Source: Arthrobacter horti (GTDB taxonomy: Bacteria; Actinomycetota; Actinomycetes; Actinomycetales; Micrococcaceae). Taken from it: 64,000 bases of DNA. Below the pieces are notes generated by a model. That model was not told the DNA's origin and did not search any database. It was given only the letters and a program-made list of their open reading frames with translations. Location: the NCBI RefSeq assembly GCF_030731045.1, contig NZ_JAVALS010000001.1:1-64000 (forward strand). The letters run 5' to 3'. The position numbers and the translations under genes are program-made. Below, one piece after another: positions 60,755 through 64,000 of this stretch; within the stretch, counting starts at the first letter, position 1; each line of letters begins with the position of its first letter.

Positions 60755-62402
60755 ATGGCGACTGATTCCAAGACAGTCAATGCACTTTTGACCGAGCTTC
60801 AACTCCTAGCTAGGGCTAAGCCCAACGCAGAAGATGACAAGGCCATGACGTTCCGCCTTCCTCCTGGTCTCAGCGGGCCTGACGGGAAGATGCTCGCCGT
60901 GTCCCAAGATGTCGTCGATGTGATGAAGCAAGTCGAAGAGGCACTGGCCAGCGATCTGTACTTCGAGTACATGGACAAGGCAGCTGAGGTCCTTCGCGAC
61001 TTCATTGCTCGGGCCTGGGCTGATCGGAAGACCGATCAAGTTCCGCAGTTCATCGCAAAGCATTCGCGTGAACCGCGCGAGCTGGTCTGCTTTCTCCCGA
61101 TCGAGTATTTGACCATCGATGCGCCCACCAGGTTGCTCGAGATCCAACTTCTCCCTGCAGCTGACTCGAGCATTCCCGACACCTTGTCCGCGTGCTTCGA
61201 ACGCGCCCCCCGCCATTGGCTGTGTGGCCGCTATCCCTGTTACGGGTACGAACCGCGGGAAAATGGCTCAGCGGGCACGAGATCTCTTGGCGCATGTCCT
61301 CAGGGTCGCGCGCGTTGGCTTGAGAGACCGCTACGGGATAGGTGGCAGCCAGCTCAGGTTTCGAGCCGGCATCCCCTATGCGTTCAGTGACAATCTAGCC
61401 GGGTGGAAAGCGCGCAGCGATGTCTCCTACGACCTTGCTTTGGAGCCTGCCAGCCTTGACCACCTCGGTGACGGGCCGATCTGGACCATGCCATCGACAC
61501 CTGTCTCTGATATTCAGAAGAAAGCAGATCTCGCCCTGCATTGGATGGAACGGGCTCAGTTCGCTGGTGAGCCGCTCGTTGCGCTGCTGTACCTTTTCTT
61601 CGCTCTTGAGGCTCTTCTCGGAGACAAATCTGAGGGGCTCAAAGCAGACATGTTGGCATTCCGTCAGCTGGTCTTGAGCCATGTCGTGACGGGCAGGTTC
61701 CGACATCCAAACACGACATGGTTCCTGTACGACCAGGTGCGTTCCGCAGCTGTTCACGGCGAAGATGCTCCACCAGTGGATCAGGAGACTGTCGACAAGT
61801 TCGAGTGGGCAGTCCGTGACACTCTCAACGAGTACCTGACCTTTGCGAGCGCTCAGAACGTCGGGCGGCGAGGAAGGCTCATCAAGAAGCTTACGTCCCA
61901 TCCAGATGTCCCAGGGCTTGCGGAGTGGATCCGTACGAACGCGGGAAGCGACTGGGAGAAGTACCTCAAGAATGTGTTGCCCCCGTCGAAGGACTTGCTG
62001 GGGCCACCTCAGAGTGCCTCAGTCGCCACAATTACCGTGAAGACGGACAGGCCGAAGGAGGTGGCTAAGTTTTGGCGTGACTTTCTTGATTATCGTGTGG
62101 CGCCAAACCACAGTGACTCGGTGATGTTGGTAGGGGACGGTCCGACCTTGCTGATTCAACCCTCGGAGCAGCTGCTGGGGAAGGATGCCATTCATCTCGA
62201 TATCCGGCCGGAGGACCAAGGTGTGTGCGTTGAGCGCGCTCTTGCCCTTGGGGCTCAAATGGCCGACATCGGCCAGACCGGTCAGGAGAGTTGGGTCGTG
62301 ATGACAGACCCCGGCGGCAATCTTTTCTGCGTTTTGCAATCAGGCAGCGTTTATGAGGTATCGCTGATCAAGGACCCTGGGCGCGAGACCCTGCTGGACT
62401 GA
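60755..62402 (+). pseudogene. ApeA-type HEPN protein fused to a VOC/glyoxalase domain, frameshifted
   Basis: One gene in two frames. Frame one runs from ATG 60755 to about 61205 (150 residues, including FLPIEYLTIDAPTRLL); frame two carries on to 62402. Dropping one C from the six-C tract at 61206-61211 joins them into about 549 residues without a break in sense. The middle contains EPLVALLYLFFALEALLG and YDQVRSAAVHGED: the ALE...Rx4H pattern of ApeA-type HEPN ribonucleases, with Arg/His at about 329/334. The last ~120 residues (VATITVKTDRPKEVAKFWRD, IHLDIRPED, MTDPGGNLFCVLQ) are a glyoxalase_6-like VOC domain. Whether the shift is a sequencing error, phase variation or true loss is open. No ribosome site is obvious. 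Confidence 0.7.
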
Positions 62403-62476
62403 CCGGTCGAGCCGTCAACCGATGTCTGTCGTCACTTCACGCGGCTGCTCCTCCGAACGCGCAGGAACCGTGACTG

Positions 62477-62968
62477 CTAGTAGATCGCGACGGGACTTCC
62501 CATCGTAGAACGCCGTCCTCTAGATCGAACATGGCCACCTTGCGAGATGACGGCGTACCGGACGGCTTTGTCACCGATTCTGAGTCGTCGAGCGACTTGA
62601 CTGAGAGTCAGGCCGGTCGTGTAGAGGCGGGCTGCTTCGGTGCGGATGCTGCGAGGAAGTTCTGGTCGACGGGCATCCAGAACGGCTCGCTTCGCGATTG
62701 CTCTGTCGGTTCCGCGATGGATTTTGAACCGTTTGGCCAGCACATCGATGGGGAGTCCTGCTGCGTACCCCTCGAGGAGGTCAGATCGATTCGAGGCACT
62801 CAAACGGGTTTGAGGAGTTCGCGAACTTCCTACGGCCGGGTCCCTCCGATCAGGTCTGCGAGGGGACTGGACGGGTGCCCGGCGCGCGGGGGATCCCTTG
62901 AGAATACGGGAAATCAGGGACTTCGCCGGCTTCCGGGGGTTTGAGAAGCACCCACGAAGGCCCACCAT
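62477..62968 (-). CDS. HTH protein resembling recombinase C-terminal regions (likely remnant)
   Basis: About 163 residues from ATG 62968. KSLISRILKGSP, then LLEGYAAGLPIDVLAKRFKIHRG and RLYTTGLTLSQVARRLRIGDKAVR form two helix-turn-helix units of the kind found after the catalytic domain of large serine recombinases and in small orphan HTH proteins of actinobacteria. The catalytic part is absent, so this may be a decayed recombinase or a separate small DNA-binding protein. It begins just downstream of the peptidase terminator with no clear ribosome site. Confidence 0.4.
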   Translation of the reverse strand: MVGLRGCFSNPRKPAKSLISRILKGSPARRAPVQSPRRPDRRDPAVGSSRTPQTRLSASNRSDLLEGYAAGLPIDVLAKRFKIHRGTDRAIAKRAVLDARRPELPRSIRTEAARLYTTGLTLSQVARRLRIGDKAVRYAVISQGGHVRSRGRRSTMGSPVAIY

Positions 62969-62969
62969 G

Positions 62970-63014
62970 AAAAGCCCCGTTCCCCGCGACCATCGTCCGG
63001 GGAAACGGGGCTTT
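62970..63014 (-). terminator. Terminator of the S53 peptidase gene
   Basis: AAAGCCCCGTTCCCCG pairs with its complement (one bulged A), and the - strand product ends GGGGCTTTTC. 12 bases after the peptidase stop. Confidence 0.8.
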
Positions 63015-63026
63015 CGCCGTGTCCGC

Positions 63027-64000
63027 CTATTTGCCGGCCGTGAGCTGCGCGAGCAGCGCCGTGCCGTTGGGGCTGCCGAGGCCGGTGCACGGGTCCCAGC
63101 CGGGGCCTGCACTGTAGCTGCCGTTGTTCCCCACGGTGATGTCCTGGAATCCGGCCTGCGCGCCGTACAGGGCCGGCTGGATGAGACCGAACCTCTTGCC
63201 GGTGGCCTGCGCCAGCCGGGCGATCAGGGCCGCCCACAGCGGAGCGACCGCACTGGTCCCCCCGATCACCATGTCCGTCCCATCGACCCTGACCTTGTAC
63301 CCCGTCTGCGGGTCCGCTACCCCGCCCACATCCGGAACACCGCGGCCGGACGGCGTGGGTGTGACGGCCTGCCAGGACGGCACCGGGAACACATCGCTGT
63401 ACCCGCCGCCCGTCGCCGAGCCGGGGCCGTCGTTCCAGACCGTCTCCGCGGTGATCACTCCCGTCGCCGGGTCCGCCTCGAGGCGCGTGCCTCCGCAACC
63501 CAGCGCATGCGGGCTCGACGCCGGGAAGTCCACATGGGCCTTGCCGTCGTTCACCCCGTCGCCGCTTCCACTGTCCCCGGCGGCCGCCGTCGTCGTGATG
63601 CCCAGGGCCGCCGCGTCCGCGAAGGCCTGATCCATCGCGTTCCTCGCCTGCGCCGTCCAAGCGTCCTCACTCTGGCCCCAGCTGATGCTGATGGCGACGG
63701 GCGACGCCTTGGTGGCGGCCACGATGGCGTCAAGGAATCCTGCATCGGTGTTGGGGGCGAAGTACACGTCGATGGTGGCCTTGGGAGCCAGCGCCCCGAC
63801 CACCTCGATGTCCAGCAACACCTCGCCGTCCGCACCCTGTGGGTCCTTACCCGCGTGATTGGCGGCACCGTCCACGCCGATCGCCTTGACTGTGGGCGCA
63901 GGCATCCCGAGTTCCGCGAAGTACGCCTTCAGATCCTTCTTGGAGAAGCCTCCGCCGAGTTCGATGATGGCCACGGTCTGCCCGGACCCGTCCGTTCCCG
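63027..64000 (-). CDS. S53 family peptidase (sedolisin/kumamolisin-like), partial
   Basis: Secreted acid serine-carboxyl protease; the C-terminal ~324 residues are in the window and the frame is open to the right edge ([18 protein letters not shown]), so the signal peptide, propeptide and domain start lie outside. Catalytic Glu and Asp in [15 protein letters not shown], oxyanion Asp in [11 protein letters not shown], nucleophile Ser in [14 protein letters not shown]. The C-terminal calcium site is [19 protein letters not shown], ending GLGSPNG. Complete catalytic set, so probably functional. Confidence 0.9.
   Translation of the reverse strand, partial: GTDGSGQTVAIIELGGGFSKKDLKAYFAELGMPAPTVKAIGVDGAANHAGKDPQGADGEVLLDIEVVGALAPKATIDVYFAPNTDAGFLDAIVAATKASPVAISISWGQSEDAWTAQARNAMDQAFADAAALGITTTAAAGDSGSGDGVNDGKAHVDFPASSPHALGCGGTRLEADPATGVITAETVWNDGPGSATGGGYSDVFPVPSWQAVTPTPSGRGVPDVGGVADPQTGYKVRVDGTDMVIGGTSAVAPLWAALIARLAQATGKRFGLIQPALYGAQAGFQDITVGNNGSYSAGPGWDPCTGLGSPNGTALLAQLTAGK

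Overview
The window is high-GC chromosomal DNA of an actinobacterium. The gene orders (recG-rsmD-coaD-yceD-rpmF-rnc-mutM-smc-ftsY; ffh-rpsP-KH-rimM-trmD-rplS-lepB-rnhB-DUF2469-yraN-comM-dprA-xerC; fasR-fabD-fabH-acpP-fabF; aceE/DUF3052) point to Actinomycetota, and the overall flavour suggests Micrococcaceae (Arthrobacter-like). The genus is an inference.

Layout. 1-4.8 kb is the edge of a surface-polysaccharide locus. The right end of an insertion sequence cuts a glycosyltransferase gene, followed by wecC, an esterase-like gene and, on the other strand, wecB; the two wec enzymes make UDP-ManNAcA. 4.8-25.4 kb is a long + strand core block (thiL, DAK2 protein, recG, rsmD, coaD, yceD, rpmF, rnc, mutM, MFS, smc, ftsY). 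It is interrupted at 9.8-15.5 kb by an McrBC type IV restriction pair, a SpeE-like protein and an aminotransferase on the - strand. 25.5-30.6 kb holds an anchored GH79-like hydrolase, amt-glnK and a zwf paralogue. 30.8-48 kb is the ffh to xerC translation, secretion and DNA-uptake block, with a metabolic insert (hydrolase, GNAT, thiC with TPP riboswitch, amidohydrolase, VOC dioxygenase) between ffh and rpsP. 48-54 kb is the type II fatty-acid synthesis cluster, read leftward, with its PucR/FasR-type regulator. 54-59 kb has aceE, DUF3052, an AhpE-like peroxiredoxin, Sir2 and tRNA-Val(UAC).

59.2-63 kb, just beyond the tRNA, is visibly less GC-rich and holds unfamiliar genes: a membrane-anchored protein, a Cys-rich protein with a leaderless promoter, and an ApeA-type HEPN protein fused in one frame to a C-terminal glyoxalase/VOC domain. 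The last gene is broken by a probable +1 frameshift in a six-C tract. An HTH remnant follows, and a partial S53 (sedolisin) peptidase runs off the right edge.

Most notable points: the HEPN-VOC fusion and its island; two matching 17-bp operator candidates tying fasR to the fab operon; an 11-bp-phased GlnR-like box before amt-glnK; the EVE-McrBC cassette splitting rsmD from coaD; very long perfect intergenic palindromes around 32.9-36.6 kb; and the IS-truncated glycosyltransferase. Coordinates and starts were read by eye from codons, ribosome binding sites and overlaps. No database search was run, so family names rest on recognised motifs.
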